Below the pieces are notes generated by a model, which worked only from the letters and a program-made list of their open reading frames with translations, did not search any database and was not told the DNA's origin. This document shows, in pieces, positions 45,773 through 58,724 of a stretch of 64,000 nucleotides of DNA. A program made the position numbers and the translations under genes. Positions within the stretch are counted from its first letter, which is position 1. Every line of letters starts with the position of its first letter. This stretch comes from Rhodeus uyekii (Eukaryota; Chordata; Actinopteri; Cypriniformes; Acheilognathidae), in the NCBI GenBank assembly GCA_037043235.1, contig JAWRVZ010000051.1:4055501-4119500 (forward strand), given 5' to 3'.

Positions 45773-48700
45773 ACGTTATGGTTTTAAATGTTTTTGTTCG
45801 GTCATGTCTTTTGCTATAGATGTGCTGAAGCCTCATTTAGGATTGGAGAAGTTTTCCCGAGATCACCATGTCATGTTCTAGAGAGGTCGCGGTAATTTGA
45901 ACACAAACACGCACCACTGTCAGGACCTGAGTGGAAAAACATTGTGAAAGTCAGTGAAACAAAGAAAAGTGAACAGCACTGACAGAGAGAATGAAGAATT
46001 ACACTTTTGAACTTGGGGTCTTTGGTTCTCCCTTGTTCTCTATTTTCTCTCTCTTTGTCTCTCTGGTGTATTGACCTAAAGAGGCGAGGTATTCCATTGG
46101 ATGGAAAGAGAAGCGCATTACTCACTGCTGTGCATCTTCACGCAAAGAATCATCACTTCACACTCCTGCCTCCCAATTAGCAGTAGAGATATAGGTCAAT
46201 AGATGCCTGCGTGTCATTAGAGAAAAATGAACAGAAAACAAGCAGCTACAGGGAAGAGAGCTGCACAGATGCTCTTTCAGAAAAGATACAAAGAAAGGAG
46301 ATCTGAATATAGAAAATGCCATATCAAAATACATACAAAAATATTGAGAGATCAGATTTTGGTGTAAAATTATAGGGCATGTGACTGTATTGGGTCATTA
46401 CATTCATTCCTTCTGAACTGCGTAAAAATAAACATGCTTATGTTGTGTTTTCTATAAAAGGAACTATGAAAAAAGAGAGTAAAACGTCATTTCCTACAGG
46501 TGATGTCATTAAGGACCTGGCTTTTGTTATGTATTATAGTAGGTATATATTACAGAAGAAAGTGAAATTGAGGACACAGGAACAAAGTTTTCAACTGACT
46601 CCCAATTTAAACAAATAGAATAAAATGTTTAATTGGAAAAGGGGAAAAATAACACTGATAACATGAAACTTCCAGTTTTTCATTTTCAAAGTTGGTTCAT
46701 ATCACCTTGGGCAACATTCGTCCAAGCTAAAATGTATTAAATAAAAATGAATGTAATTATATTTTACAAGCAGTACTGAAGAATATATGCTATAGTAAAT
46801 GGCGAACTATTATATACATATATATTGTAAAGTAGTAAAACTTTTACTTTTTTATTTTTGTAGTAAAAATTGTATTTCATGTTGTTTTTCACACTTTGCA
46901 TTTAAACTAAATAGTTAAATAGTTATTTTTAGATGCAAATTTTATTACTTAATGGTATTACTATGATACAGGCACCTTATTTGCTCCAGCAGTCTGTAAA
47001 ACTTTTAATTTAGGTTAGCTGATAGTTGCAAAATATTTCAGAAAGGGATTTCTGAGAAATGCTGTTGAACTTTAAATAAACACCTAAACAAACGATTTAG
47101 TGAATATTTGCTAGATATCCGTTGCTGGAAAAATATATTGTGTTTGTATAGTCCTGGCTGTGATCGGACTGATTCACAGAGCACCAGATCACTCATGTAG
47201 CCAATCAGAGGTAGGGGGTGTATCCACACATGATGGCGGAGGAGAGAAAGTGAGCAAGAGGGAGATTCGTAGAAAGACTAAAGAGAGATGGCTGAGAGCT
47301 TTAAAACACACGTAAATATTAGAAAAGCTTTTCAGTGCTTGAGAGAGCGGAAGGCATGAAAACGGATCCCAAGGCTGCTTTGTTTCAGCTTAATACGTGA
47401 GTAACATTGGTTTTACAGAACCAAGATGAGGTTGTTGAATCACAGCTGATTCACCCAGACTTGCACAAGCTTTCTGATTCCCCCAGCTGTTAGTCTTTGA
47501 CTGTATTGCATAGTGTGTTCTTTATTTGGGGGGCGGAGCATTGAAAGGAGGGTGTGTGTCAATTTACTACACCTTTAAGTAAACTAGATTAGCCAAATGA
47601 TCACATTTTGTATGCAATATATTGCCCTCTCCTAAATACCCTATTAAAGCAAGAGGAGAAATCGGTCAGAGTGTCTGATAGAATGTCTGATTTAATATTT
47701 CTTGATCAAATCTAGCTACAATAAGAATAGAATGTAATACTAAGGCAGGCAATTTCTGAGAGGCTAGTAATAGCAAAGTAGCTTTGATGGCACAATATCC
47801 ATAACATTCAAACTACTTGTACGCCTTCACTAAAATACATGAATGTGCTCAACCAGAGCAGTGTCTGGAAAGCATGTTGAGAGTTGTTGGTGTTAAATTA
47901 CCTCATGTCTCAAAGCACATTACAATAATAATGAACAAAAATAACTTAAAAGGCAGATTTGTAGTACCTGACTGCTGCAGATTAGTGTTGCCATTTAAAA
48001 ACATAAAACAAAGCAAGGAGTAGAACTTCATGGGTTGCCATCTCTTAATTATGGTCAATATGACGTGGTATACACACAACATAAGTTCATTATTTTAGCT
48101 CTGGAGGAACTGTAAAAGGTGGCTGCTATTTGTTTTGCGGCACTAGGTGCTTCTTAATCTGTGACTCAGAAACTGATCAAAGAAAGACACCTTGAAGAAC
48201 ATCTTGATTGTCCAATTGCGCCACAAGAATGCAAGCGCAGCTGATGATTCGGACCGAATGCAATGATTGGAGAAACATTTTTTGCTCCTGAAACTTCCAC
48301 GGAAGATCTTTTTTTGTAATATTTACACCAGTTCTTTTACTGATTGCTATCAGTATGTGAAGAAAGTTTCAACCAGTATAGCAAAAAGTATTCGTGAAAA
48401 CCCTACCTTTAATGCAAAATTCAATAAGTTAAGAAAACCGAGATTACTGCTAGTAAGAATAATTATTTCCCTGTACTGTGAATGAAATGGTACTGAATTG
48501 CTGATTCTGTACTCCATATCGCACACTTCACATACTGCTCATTTATGATGGGGATGTGTAAATGTACCTCATAGCAGGATCTAGAGTTCCTGCTTGGTTT
48601 TTTTCAGACAGTGTGTCGCCTCCAGTCTTGCAAACCACCTAGATTGAGATGGGATTTACCCAATGCTCAAGGTAAACGTCCTGCGGTCTAATCTGGGCTA

Positions 48701-51700
48701 CTTTTCCCTAGTCTGTGTAAATTCTGTCCGGGGGGCAAATGGATTCATACCCAGGGGCCAAAGCCAAGCTCCCGATCCAGACAAATCTTGCACTTACCTC
48801 ATTATTGTTTGCGGTTCACTCACTGTCACCATTAAAACAGAAGGATACAAATCCTGGATCGGGAGAGCCAGAGCGATAGAGAACCCACAGAGACAAGTAG
48901 CAATATAACCCTGACAGCAAGGCTGAAATGATAAAGTGCTCACAAAGATAAAAAGATGGAGGGAAGAGGGGGGAAATCAGAAAGGCAGATAAAAGAAAGA
49001 GAGAAAATGAGACAGACAGAGAATCTCTTCATTACTGTCACTAGCTGATCAAGGTGGGAGTTGTAACTCAGACCCATTACTTCCACATGCTCTGACAGCC
49101 ATCGCTGGGGAGAGTCCACAGGGCATGACTCTGGTCTAAAGACTGGAGTGGGATAAAGATGAGAGGATGGTTGGAGAGCAGGGTCATATGTGTGTGCTAA
49201 AGGAGGCATGTAGTCATGTGCATGTAGTTATGGCCCTGCTGTATTATTTAGAGTCAAGTGATGAGGTCAGGAGCACAAACAGACAGCTGGAAGTACATTA
49301 ATCTAACAATTTTTGTTTGCTGCTATATTAGCAAATTTTCAAACTATCTGAATTTTTCTTGTGGCCAATGTTGAAATTGCATCAAGTGGTGGTGGTAAAA
49401 TCAGTTTCAAACAAATGATAATTAATTACTAAAATTGTAATTCTATGCTAGTGAATGAATAACATTTGCAGGTATAATTTGATTTTGATTTTAGTTAGTT
49501 ATTTGGTAAAATTTTACAATAAGGTTCAATATGTGAAGCATTTATTAATGAAAATAATGAAAATACCTAATCCTAACACAAACCCAACTACACCAATGTT
49601 AACAGTAAATTTTTACCATTGCAATATTTTACAATATCATTGTTTTCACTTTCTTTTGGACTAAATAAATGCCATAAGAGGCTTCTTTCAAAAATATTTA
49701 AAACAAAATCTTACCAAGCCTTACCAATCTTTTGAATAGTTGTGCATACTTATACATTAACATTTCAAGTTGTATACATGTTTTAATTTATTAATCTTTT
49801 AAAAGATTTAAAATTAATGAATTAACATAAACCCACATTAATATTTCCTGGAAATGTTTTTTGTTAATTGTTAGTTCATGATACCTAAACCTCATTGGAA
49901 AGTGTTAACTGACTTATATCAGAGATGATTTTTCCATATTTATATGGAATTTCTTATTTTTCAATCTTAAAGTTATGGCCCATGTGAATTGCCTTTTTTA
50001 AGTCTTTCGAGTTTAAAATAAGTATGCTGATTGTACACTTGAATAAAGTATTTTTTGTAATTCATTTTTCATTTGAATTGTTCATATTGCAGCTTCACTT
50101 AAACATGTTACTTAACATTGGCCTACCTATATAAGGTAAACAAAGACCGATAAATAGATATAGTAAAACAAATGCAAGATCAATCATAAATCAAAGATGA
50201 TTAGTGACCAGGAATGGCCTTAAGACAAGGCTGCATTATGCCAGTTTGCCTGTAAATGTCCCACAAAATACAGTGCACTTAGCTGTGTTTACAACCTTCT
50301 GACAGAAAATCAATTTCAGATCACTGATTAAAGTTTGGATAAATGAAAAACAAATCGCACAACCAGTTGCAATAATACCAGTGGGGTTTGTTTCTAAATA
50401 CCTGAAAAAGAATAAGATCACCAAATGTACCTTTTTTTTTACGTAGCCCAATCTTATGGGAAAGTGCAACTAGCTTAGGTGATTTTGTATGAATTCAGAC
50501 ATTGTGAATCAATTTTAAGAAAAGAGTAAGTAGAAATACCCCTAACTTCATCCCTAAAACAAACCACCCCTGGGGTGTACGAAAATGCACGAATGAGATC
50601 ATATTGCAAAGTACAAATTAGATCATACAAATTGAAACAAATTCACCAAAACATACATTTAAGAATTGCAATGAGATTTTTTTGGGTGCAGGATGCTCCA
50701 CTAACCCTCAATGACTTGTGGTTTATCCAGTTGCAAGCAAACGCAAACGTCTGAGTGTTTGTGTAGTATGCTGCTTGAAGTGCAAGCAGCGGTGTGAGTG
50801 TATGCGCTCTCTCTGCTGAATCAGAGATGTAATTAAGATTGGCATTAGCTTGGCTGGATAGAGGCGTGCCACTGCCAAGAGCATCACCGCATGGAGAACA
50901 GGCCTTATTTAATTAGGACAAGCCTCTGTGATGTAGCACCTTCTGTGTTTATATGTGTGTGTTGGTTGATAGAATAATAATGCAATGGTTTCTAGGAGTG
51001 TGTGCGGAGTCTGTTTGTGTGTAGACTTCTATGTTCAGTATACCTGATCCAAAATGACAAAAGCACCGGGCGGTTTCTTAATTAACACTGTGACCTTTTT
51101 GCATGCTTTTATTTAGCCTATGTGATTAATATACACAGAGAGAGAGAGGGAGAGAGAAAGAGAAAGAGAGCGAGCGCAAGGGATGGATTAAGGCCTGATT
51201 TAAAAGAGGAAGAAAATAATTGGGTGTAACTGTTAGAGGGTGAAAGACATGAATCTCATAGTGCTCTTAGAAAACCATGCAGGTTCACACACACTTCCTG
51301 CCTGTGTACCTTGAGGAAACCAGGCAAAGTTTCAAGCTCACATCAATTTTCACTTCCATTATGGTAATCCAGATAAGAGAAGATATCATGAATATCAATG
51401 GCATATAAGAACTTTAATTACTCTTTGTAATTAGTACTGGTTTATGAGGTCTGTGGCATCACTAATATCAAATTAAATGTAAAACCACAATTTTATTTTA
51501 GAAACAAATAATCATTTGGTTTCATTACTAACACAGATGTTGTGGACAATATTAATTCATTATTTTCATCCAATATGAAGTGTATAAAAAACAAATTGGT
51601 TCTTTTTTGTGTGTGCCTTTATTGACTTTAAATATTAAGCTGACTGTATAAGAGAAGAGAATTAACAATGATGGAAGAAAGGAATCTGTTAAACACAACC

Positions 51701-51782
51701 TATGCACCACCAATAAATGTGTCCAAGCATGCACAATACAACAATAAGTTTGCAATGGTTTTGCAAACCCTATAGTGTTTTG
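45773..51782. other. Non-coding stretch, no gene recognised
   Basis: Six kilobases of mostly AT-rich DNA without a supported gene. It has short frames only, a purine-rich (GA)n-like tract at 51140-51175 and scattered repeat fragments: 50010-50060 resembles 44935-44960, and 50540-50700 resembles a known fish dispersed repeat. A motif-dense block at 50800-50960 is listed separately. Confidence 0.5.
50800..50960. promoter_or_regulatory. Possible conserved non-coding element
   Basis: A non-repetitive block with NFI-type half sites ('ttggcat', 'cttggctgg', 'tgccaag') and homeodomain cores ('tgtaattaag', 'tttaattagg'). The inference rests on motif density only. Confidence 0.2.
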
Positions 51783-52100
51783 GTGTGTGTTCACACTTGT
51801 AGTGTGCTTTTCTTAGTGCTTTTGGTCTAGGCCAAAATAAAAAAAGAAGATATTTTTAGCCCTGTCCTTCATGTTCACAATTTAATTTTTAGCACCGAAA
51901 ACAACAACAACAGAGCTTGTTTAAGTCTTTGGTCCATGTTGCATTCATATTTCAGTTTTACTGCACCATTTTTTTTGGTCCACTTGTTTGGTGCACACCA
52001 GAGTTCAGATAACACACTGATTCAATAGAACCACACTAAAAGAGCAAACACACCAAGGTTAGTTTTATTCAAACCAAACATGACAAGTGTGAGCACACAC
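51783..52100. mobile_element. MITE-like DNA element
   Basis: The left end GTGTGTGTTCACACTTGT and the right end (reverse complement) GTGTGTGCTCACACTTGT form 18-bp terminal inverted repeats with one mismatch, 318 bp apart. There is no coding potential. A target duplication is not obvious. Confidence 0.6.
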
Positions 52101-52103
52101 AAT

Positions 52104-52518
52104 GGGCCAGATTTATTAACAATTTGCATTGGCAAATTGACTTTAAAAAAAACTATTGTCAGGATTTACTAAAGACTTGCAGTTAAACAGTGCTGAAAAG
52201 GTGTAGGTTATTAAAGGTTATTTTTTTTCCTTTCCCTTTCAGACACAAAATTTATGGGAGGAGAGTATTTAAATGAATCACGCTCAGATGATTTACTAAA
52301 GTTTACTCTATTCAGTTTTCTAGTCATTATTTACTGCCCCCCAAAAAAGCATGTTTTAAACCGGATGCCAATTTGCTTTGCTCTTGGTAGATACTGTTGG
52401 TCTTTATAGAAGTGATCCGGCTGCGTCAGTATTTTTTGATTTGCGCATAGTAGAACTTTCCACTCTCATCTGCAGTTTTTTGGAATTGTGATCATTTGCC
52501 TTTAGTTAATCTAGCCCT
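52104..52518. mobile_element. MITE-like DNA element, second type
   Basis: The left end GGGCCAGATTTATTAAC and the right end (reverse complement) AGGGCTAGATTAACT are inverted repeats. The interior includes 'gatttactaaag' words typical of a widespread fish repeat. It abuts the preceding element almost directly (3 bp apart). There is no transposase. Confidence 0.5.
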
Positions 52519-52562
52519 AAGAGACTAAAACCTGTTATTAAATAGAAAATAAATTAACAGGA

Positions 52563-52650
52563 TGATCTCCTGTAGCTCAAAGTTGTAGAACATGGTGTTA
52601 GTAACAGTAAGGTCATGGGTTCGAGTCCCACTACCATTGAAAAGTGTAGG
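52563..52650 (+). mobile_element. tRNA-derived SINE head
   Basis: It has a good A-box region ('tgtagctcaaagttgtagaa') and B-box (GGGTTCGAGTCCC), separated by 'ggtgttagtaacagtaaggt'. This is the tRNA-derived head of the HAmo-like SINEs at 12605 and 22683. The body and tail are mostly missing, and an AT-rich repeat follows directly. Confidence 0.7.
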
Positions 52651-52654
52651 GTCA

Positions 52655-53105
52655 GTAAACATTTTAATGATTTTGAAAGATGTATCATATGCTCACCAAG
52701 GCTTATTTGATCAAAACAGTAATTTTATGAAACATTATTACAATTTAAAATAACGGTTTTCCATTTTATTATGATTTAAAATTTAGCTCATTCCTTTTCT
52801 GTGAAGCTGAATTTTCAGCATCATTACTCAAGTGTCCAGTGCCAGAAATCATTCTAAAACGCTCAAGAAACATTTCTTATTGCTTGGTTGTGCTGCTTAA
52901 TATTTTTGTGAAGACTGAATCACTTATGATCAAATGAATGCATCCTAATTCAAGTTCTATTTGCAAACAAAAGACTGACTACACTTTCTGAATAATATTA
53001 GCAATAACATTAAGCTAATTTTAACAGATTTCAAGGTGATTTTAGTGGCTTTATAAAGTTTCATTAGGTTTTTAATGTTTTGAAGGCTTAAGGATCCAAA
53101 AACAG
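52655..53105 (+). repeat. AT-rich dispersed repeat, copy 3 (best preserved)
   Basis: It holds the ordered blocks 'ctcaccaaggcttatttgat', 'tctgtgaagctgaattttca', 'gcatcattactcaagtgtcc', 'agaaatcattctaaaacgct', 'caagaaacatttcttattgc', 'tgctgcttaatatttttgtg' and 'gaatgcatcctaatt'. These recur in copies at 3872, 25545 and 54325. No coding potential is seen. Confidence 0.55.
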
Positions 53106-54904
53106 TTTGGGACCACTATTGCACTATAGAACAAAAGACCAATCTGAATTAATGGCTTTGTTTAGTTCCTGTACCTTCAACATGTGTGTGTTCAGTGCAT
53201 TCAGTTGTCTTATCTCAGAATTTAAACTCCCAGAAACACTCTCTTAGGGAGACGGCTGGAAGCCGCTTGGCATTTTGCCACACATACAGACACACAAATG
53301 TAAATTTGCTTCTGTACAGACCCCAGCAATTAAACATTGTAAGTCACAGTTAAGCTGTTGGTTGCAGTTTCTTCCGTTCCCATTCTCAGATTCATTTAAT
53401 TATCAGCCATTTTTTCATTATTTGTATGCAGAGAGAAAACAGAAAAGGTGGATATGATGCTTCCTTGGAGACTGTAAGGAAGGAAAAAGAGAAAGGGAGA
53501 AGGGAAAGAATCAGAGAGAAGAAAGAAGGTGAGATAGGCTAACACAGTCTATTCCTCCTGGCAGAAGTCAAAACACTTTGTTTACTAAGTGTTGTAGAGA
53601 GATGACAGTCTGCACATGCCCGGAGTGCTCTGACTCAGACCTCCTGCACTTTACAGCATTTCTGCTTACTCACAGGCTCACTTTTTTGCATGCAAAACCC
53701 CAGAGGTAGTCAGTGCCCAAATCACCATGACCAGGAAATGTGTCCTTGGGCGTCTCATGCAGCATATGATGGGAAGGAAAGACCTCCCAATATAAGCGAA
53801 AAGGTGTAAAAGAACAGATGGTGTCGTTTAATATAAATGTGTTAATTCATACCAAGGTTATTTTTGTTAACTGAAAATCTAAAACTATTGAAAACATTAT
53901 TGTTCATTGAAATAAATATGAAATACCAGTAATATATAAATATAAAGAAATAAAATTGTTAATTGCAAATAAATAAAAAACACCAACAAACAAATACCTG
54001 AAATAAATGAAATCTTTAAATAAATGAAATCTACAGTTCTGATATTATAACTTTATTTTGTATATTTTTTTCTGAAACAAATCTTCCATAGCAATGAGAT
54101 CAAATTGAGAGCAAACTGTTAGGCATGAGTTGCGGGAGGCCGAAGGAGACGAGGAGAAGGAATGTCTGGAACTTTCACTTTATTAACAGGTTGAAAATGC
54201 TGAAATACCTTGAGATACGAGCATCCCGACATACGAGTATTCCGAAATGCAAAAAAGCCGTCAAGCAATTTTTAGCTTTATTTAAATTAAATTCTTATGT
54301 ATTTGTATAAATCTTTTTAAAATTCAAATTATTTCAAAGCAGCTTTAAAGAAAATGCTAAATCGCATGATCTTTCAGAAATCATTCTAATATCCTGATTT
54401 GCTGCTCAAGAAACTTTATCATCAATGTGTGTGTGAACATACATACATTTAAAAAAATATTTTTCTGCTTGTCTTCTCTTTTGTGTGTATGTATATATAC
54501 ACATATCTCTTGTATCTCTTTCAAATGAACTTGCACTGCGTCGAAAAACGCAGTGTGAACAGTTTGGATGAAAAAGTCGTGAAGCTATAAGAGCATGGCA
54601 AATGCTGGTATTGGCAGCTTACGTGTCTTCAGTCACTGCTATATGTGAAAAGAGAGTGTGTTTGTTGCTGGTGTGTTTGTTGAAAGAGCTCAAACTAGTT
54701 TAAAAAGAACAGAGAATCCAACAAATAACAATGGCGAGCAATCAATATAGACAATTCAGTCCTCACTTCATTAGGAACAGGGATACACACAATCTCTGTA
54801 TTGTTTGTTTGGGAGTGGAGCACACGGTCAGCGCTTGAGGACGCTAGCTGTGCTCACAATAGAAATATATGCACCGCTTCTCACCTGGAGGCCTTTGAGA
54901 AGGC
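53106..54904. other. Non-coding stretch
   Basis: No gene is recognised. A partial copy of the AT-rich dispersed repeat lies at 54325-54420 ('agaaatcattctaatatcct', 'gctcaagaaac'). A purine-rich (GAAA/GGAA) tract lies near 53475-53530. Confidence 0.5.
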
Positions 54905-55132
54905 CAGCAAGTGAATAGTTTAGACTATAGACTACTTGCTTATGAGTCGGCTGGGTTGCCTTCCCCTATGGCAATCTGGGCTCACTCAACTAGGAGTCTA
55001 AGTCTCTATGGCTCTTTTGTCAGGAGTTTCTTTTGCAGAAATTGTGTTGCGGCAGGCTGGTCCTCCCCACATACCTTTACTCGGTTCTACCAGTTAGAAT
55101 TTAATACCGGGGGAAACCGAGAACTAATGTAG
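54905..55132 (+). pseudogene. C-terminal fragment of a tyrosine-recombinase retroelement (DIRS-like)
   Basis: The frame from 54911 to the stop at 55130-55132 contains 'WAHSTRS' and 'AAGWSSPHTFTRFYQLEF'. This spacing is that of the C-terminal half of a tyrosine recombinase: the HxxR box (His at residue 25, Arg at 28), the H/W position (Trp at 50) and the nucleophile Tyr (60). Such domains with 'SPHTF.RFY' endings occur in fish DIRS-like retroelements. The N-terminal part, including the first catalytic Arg, is absent, so the fragment cannot be active. The following 55133-55530 looks like the element's 3' terminal region. Confidence 0.75.
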
Positions 55133-55530
55133 TGCGCTGTTTCACTCATCAGTCCCGTGCTGTGACAGCATGGACATTCTCGTTCCCATTGCATTTTTCG
55201 ATGCAGCACGAGTTCCCTTGAAAGGGAACGTCTCTGTTATGAATGTAACCTTGGGTATGAGGGTATGAGACGCTGCGTCACCTTGCCACACCTCCTGCGT
55301 GCATGCCGGCATCTTACTTCTAACAATCTTCAAGCTGCCGATACCGGCATTTGGCATGCTTTTATAGCATCCTGAATCAATGAAATCCCGACTCTGATGT
55401 ACATTCCCACTATTGGTTTGATTTTGCACATGCTTCATGACACAGTCACGTGAAGCATCCCCATTGCGTTTTTCGACGCAGGGTCTCATTCCCTCTTCAG
55501 AGAACCAAGGTTAGTAACCGAGAAGATTCT
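55133..55530. repeat. Terminal repeat region with inverted repeats ('CGCTGCGTC' family)
   Basis: It contains 'cattgcatttttcgatgcag' (about 55187) and 'cattgcgtttttcgacgcag' (about 55462) as direct repeats. An inverted pair links 'gtaaccttgg...gtatgagacgctgcgtc' (about 55237-55278) with the complement of 'gtctcattccc...accaaggttagtaacc' (about 55483-55520). It lies directly after the recombinase fragment and fits the complex terminal repeats of DIRS-like elements. Confidence 0.6.
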
Positions 55531-56869
55531 CTTAACTTAATTTTTTTCCCCATACTTTCACTATTATGTGGTAAGCGGCGCTATTACATATCTTCTGAAA
55601 GAGTACAGAATATCCAGATCAAAACACAGGCAAAGATGAAGCAGAAACAAGCGATAAAGCATTTTTTTGCACATATAAAATAGCATTCATCAAACATTAA
55701 ACAGCATATATGTTACAGATACAGATTTTCTCAGCTTTTTGAACAAATTGTTGCTACTGCGGCTTCTGTTCTTTAAATGAAACCTACCTACATTGAGTGT
55801 TTATAAAAAAAATATTACTTTTTTTGAGCTGACAATGGCTGGTTTTAAAACACTGGTGGGGCAAGAATGAAATGTGAGCAATGACATTTTCAAAGAAGAA
55901 AACGCTACATGTTGACAGTGTTAGTTAACAAAAAGGAGCTCTCTGCTGGAATGGTACAGTATTTATTATTACACTCACACAACATATGTTCAATTACTAT
56001 TTAGTTATGTTTGAAGCAATATGACTTGTGTTATCGGTATTGAATTTGTTTTTAATGAATAAGGTATGATTCACAGTGCATGGTCTTTCTGAGAGGTTTC
56101 TTAAGGTGACAGCCCCTGAAATCCAGCAGTGAGTCTGTCATTTAAAGTCTGATTTAGCTTTCACCCTGCAGACATCGCCAATGTCCTGACAACCTGCGGA
56201 CGGCTGAGTGTATGCGTGTTCTCCACTTGTGAATCTCCCACTGAGAGTTGCAGCATTCTGATGTGTTCTTCCCTTTTGGTGTTATTGGACAGATAGTCCG
56301 ATCTGCTTTCATTAACCAGGCTGGTAGGAGAATACCACAATATCACACCTGCAGGATCCTGAACACGCTTACTTGTGTAACCTTACGTGTTCCTGACATG
56401 TTTCATCAAACACATTCATCTCTCCTTCTCATTTACATGACACTGTTCTGTTCAGTCTCATTGTGAGAGAAGGATGATTCTGGGATACACTATTAACAGG
56501 TTCTCATTTGCAGGATCACATGAGGTGATGAGTTTTCCTCTGCTTCTCAAAACCATGTAATAGCTGAACTATATTACTGCAGGTTCGTATTCGTTCATTT
56601 TGCCGGAAACACAAAATATGTGTAAAGCAGATTGAAAGTGAACTTGCAGTAGTAATAGTGCGAATAGAGTCTTTATCTTAATCTCTGCACTCTAATAAAG
56701 CTCAGATTGAACTGTCAACATCCCGTTTACAAAGATATTTGGTGAAATGTCCCTTGCTCCATACATTTCCTTAATCTAAAAGGGTCTTCACCTTTTCAAG
56801 TAAAATGTCTTTATCGCCCTCTCATTGTCCTTCAGTTGTCCATCTATCTAAACTCCTCTTTTCCAACTG
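55531..56869. other. Non-coding stretch
   Basis: No gene is recognised; short frames only. Confidence 0.5.
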
Positions 56870-57131
56870 TTAAAGGGATGGTTCACCCAATAATGAAAAT
56901 TCTATCAGCATTTACTCACCATTATGTCATTCCAAATACATTTTTTATTGAAGATATTTAGAAAAATGTCTCTTCTCTTTCTTTGTCTCGATACATTCAA
57001 TGGACACCAAAACGGGTTGGTTATTGGTATTCTTCAAAATACCTTATTGCTGTATTGCAGAAAAAAGGGTTTTGAATGGCAAAGGTGAAGATATTATGAC
57101 AAAATATTCATTTTTAGGTGAACCATCTTTT
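56870..57131 (+). mobile_element. Small DNA element ('TTAAAGGGAT' family), nearly complete
   Basis: It starts TTAAAGGGATGGTTCACCCA and ends 'tttttaggtgaaccatcttt', an inverted repeat of the start. The interior includes 'atttactcaccattatgtca', 'ttccaaata' and 'aatggcaaaggtgaag'. It is 262 bp, non-coding, and the most complete uninterrupted member of its family in the window. Confidence 0.75.
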
Positions 57132-57749
57132 GTATATTTATATTATTACAGGATGGATGATACAACAAAATTTGAAATTTAGGGAATTAAGTTTCTGCTA
57201 TGATTGTATTTATAATTTTCAATGTAGACTACTTACATTAATAAAGTGAATTGAATACAGTTCATCTCATCTGCAAGTCATACAAACAACCCCTTGTTAA
57301 TTATGTAATTAATAATAATTACAGGGGTTTAAATTAAAGTGGTGCTTGTTACCCCCGTGTTTCACATAGTTAGATAGTTATTTCCTGATTGTTACCATTT
57401 CCTTCCCCAAACTATATACACTGTACACCTACATGTAAGTACTTTATTAGGTACACTGTAATTACTTAAAATTACGTTGTAAATTTGGTGTACTTATGCA
57501 GTACTTTCCAGGGTCTAAAGCATTACCATATACAGTAACTTTTTGGATCCAAGTTAGCAAAATTTAAATGGGTCAATACGTCATTAATTCTTTGAAAACA
57601 TGACACCGCACATACTAATACAAGAATCAACATTGGCAGGCCTTCAAACAGAGGGATAACTAAACAAGTGTGTAAGGTATTTTATTGTCAGATAAATTGC
57701 CATATGCAGCTCTTTGACAGCTTTCATTGTAAAGCATTAGCTATTGTAA
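57132..57749. other. Non-coding stretch
   Basis: AT-rich DNA with no gene or repeat recognised; it forms the left flank of the miniature LTR element. Confidence 0.5.
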
Positions 57750-57754
57750 AGGGC

Positions 57755-58076
57755 TGTAACGGAGTTAAATGTTCAGGGAGGAAGGAGGCGGGAACCGGCA
57801 GACATTGAACAGACTTTAATGGTGAAAAATAAAACATAAACTCAAAACGAAAGTAATGGCGGCGGCCCCTCGCGGTCGACCGCCGCCCACACAAAACATA
57901 ACATAAAATCCAGGCCTGGTCCTCTCTCGCTTTCACTGTCGTCGCTCCTCCTTTTAAGTCTCCGCTCCTCCGTGAGAATAGAGAGACCGATGGCTCGCAG
58001 GTGTCGCTCATTCTCAATCACGCCACCGGCTCTCGTGACGCTCTCACGGTCCCTCGACCCCGCCCTGCTCGCCACA
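57755..58076 (-). repeat. 3' LTR of the miniature element
   Basis: A 322-bp LTR with TG...CA ends on either strand. Minus-strand landmarks are TTAAAAGG, a TATA-like box (57950-57957), and an ATTAAA polyadenylation signal (57815-57820), giving a U3-R-U5 order. It is nearly identical to the other LTR. Confidence 0.93.
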
Positions 58077-58724
58077 TACCCCCAACGCCCTTCGCAGGCC
58101 GGGGGGTACTCCCGAGACTGCGCTCTACTCCCCCCCCCCCCCTCCTCCGGGGGGGGGCCGATCACGGCGGCCGCGGTACCTGGGGGTAAGGACAGACGAG
58201 GCGAGGGAAAAGGAAACGGAGACAAGAGGAGCGACAGTGACGAGAGAGGGGAGAGAGGAAAAAAAAAAAAAAAAAAAATCTTGGTCCGGTTCCCCGACAC
58301 GCTGCCTCTCGGTCCTCGACCGCTCGAGAGCTTCTTCCTCGCGGTGCTGTGCGATGGCACTGGACGCAGATCCGTGGACGGGCTGGCGCTCCTCCGCCTC
58401 CTGGCGGCCGGCGACGACTCCTCCTTGCGAGGGCAGCCGGCAGCGAGTCCCCGTTCCCCGCTCCTCCCCGTTCACGGCGGACGGCAGCAGGCTCCGGCGC
58501 GCTGGCGAACGGGCGACTCCTCCGCTCCCTCACGGACGGCAGCCTCCCACCTCGACCCAGGAGCACGGCAGGGCTCTCCGTCCCACGCGATCCTTCGGCG
58601 CTCCAGCGCCACCGCCGCGGGCAGCATCTGACGGACCTCTCGTCTTCTCTCGTGCTGCCCGACCTCCGCAGCACCGCGAGCTCTCCCGGCAGCGAGGGCT
58701 CTTTGACAGCGCGTCCCTCCGACC

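Noticed and set aside
57842..58360. 172-codon frame on the minus strand
   Set aside because: It extends from the interior through the poly-T tract into the LTR and has no recognisable domain. A residual coding tail of a lost pol gene cannot be excluded but is unsupported.
57972..58631. 219-codon open frame on the plus strand
   Set aside because: It runs from one LTR into the GC-rich interior on the strand opposite to the element's sense. Overlapping frames on both strands are equally open because the GC-rich composition removes stops.
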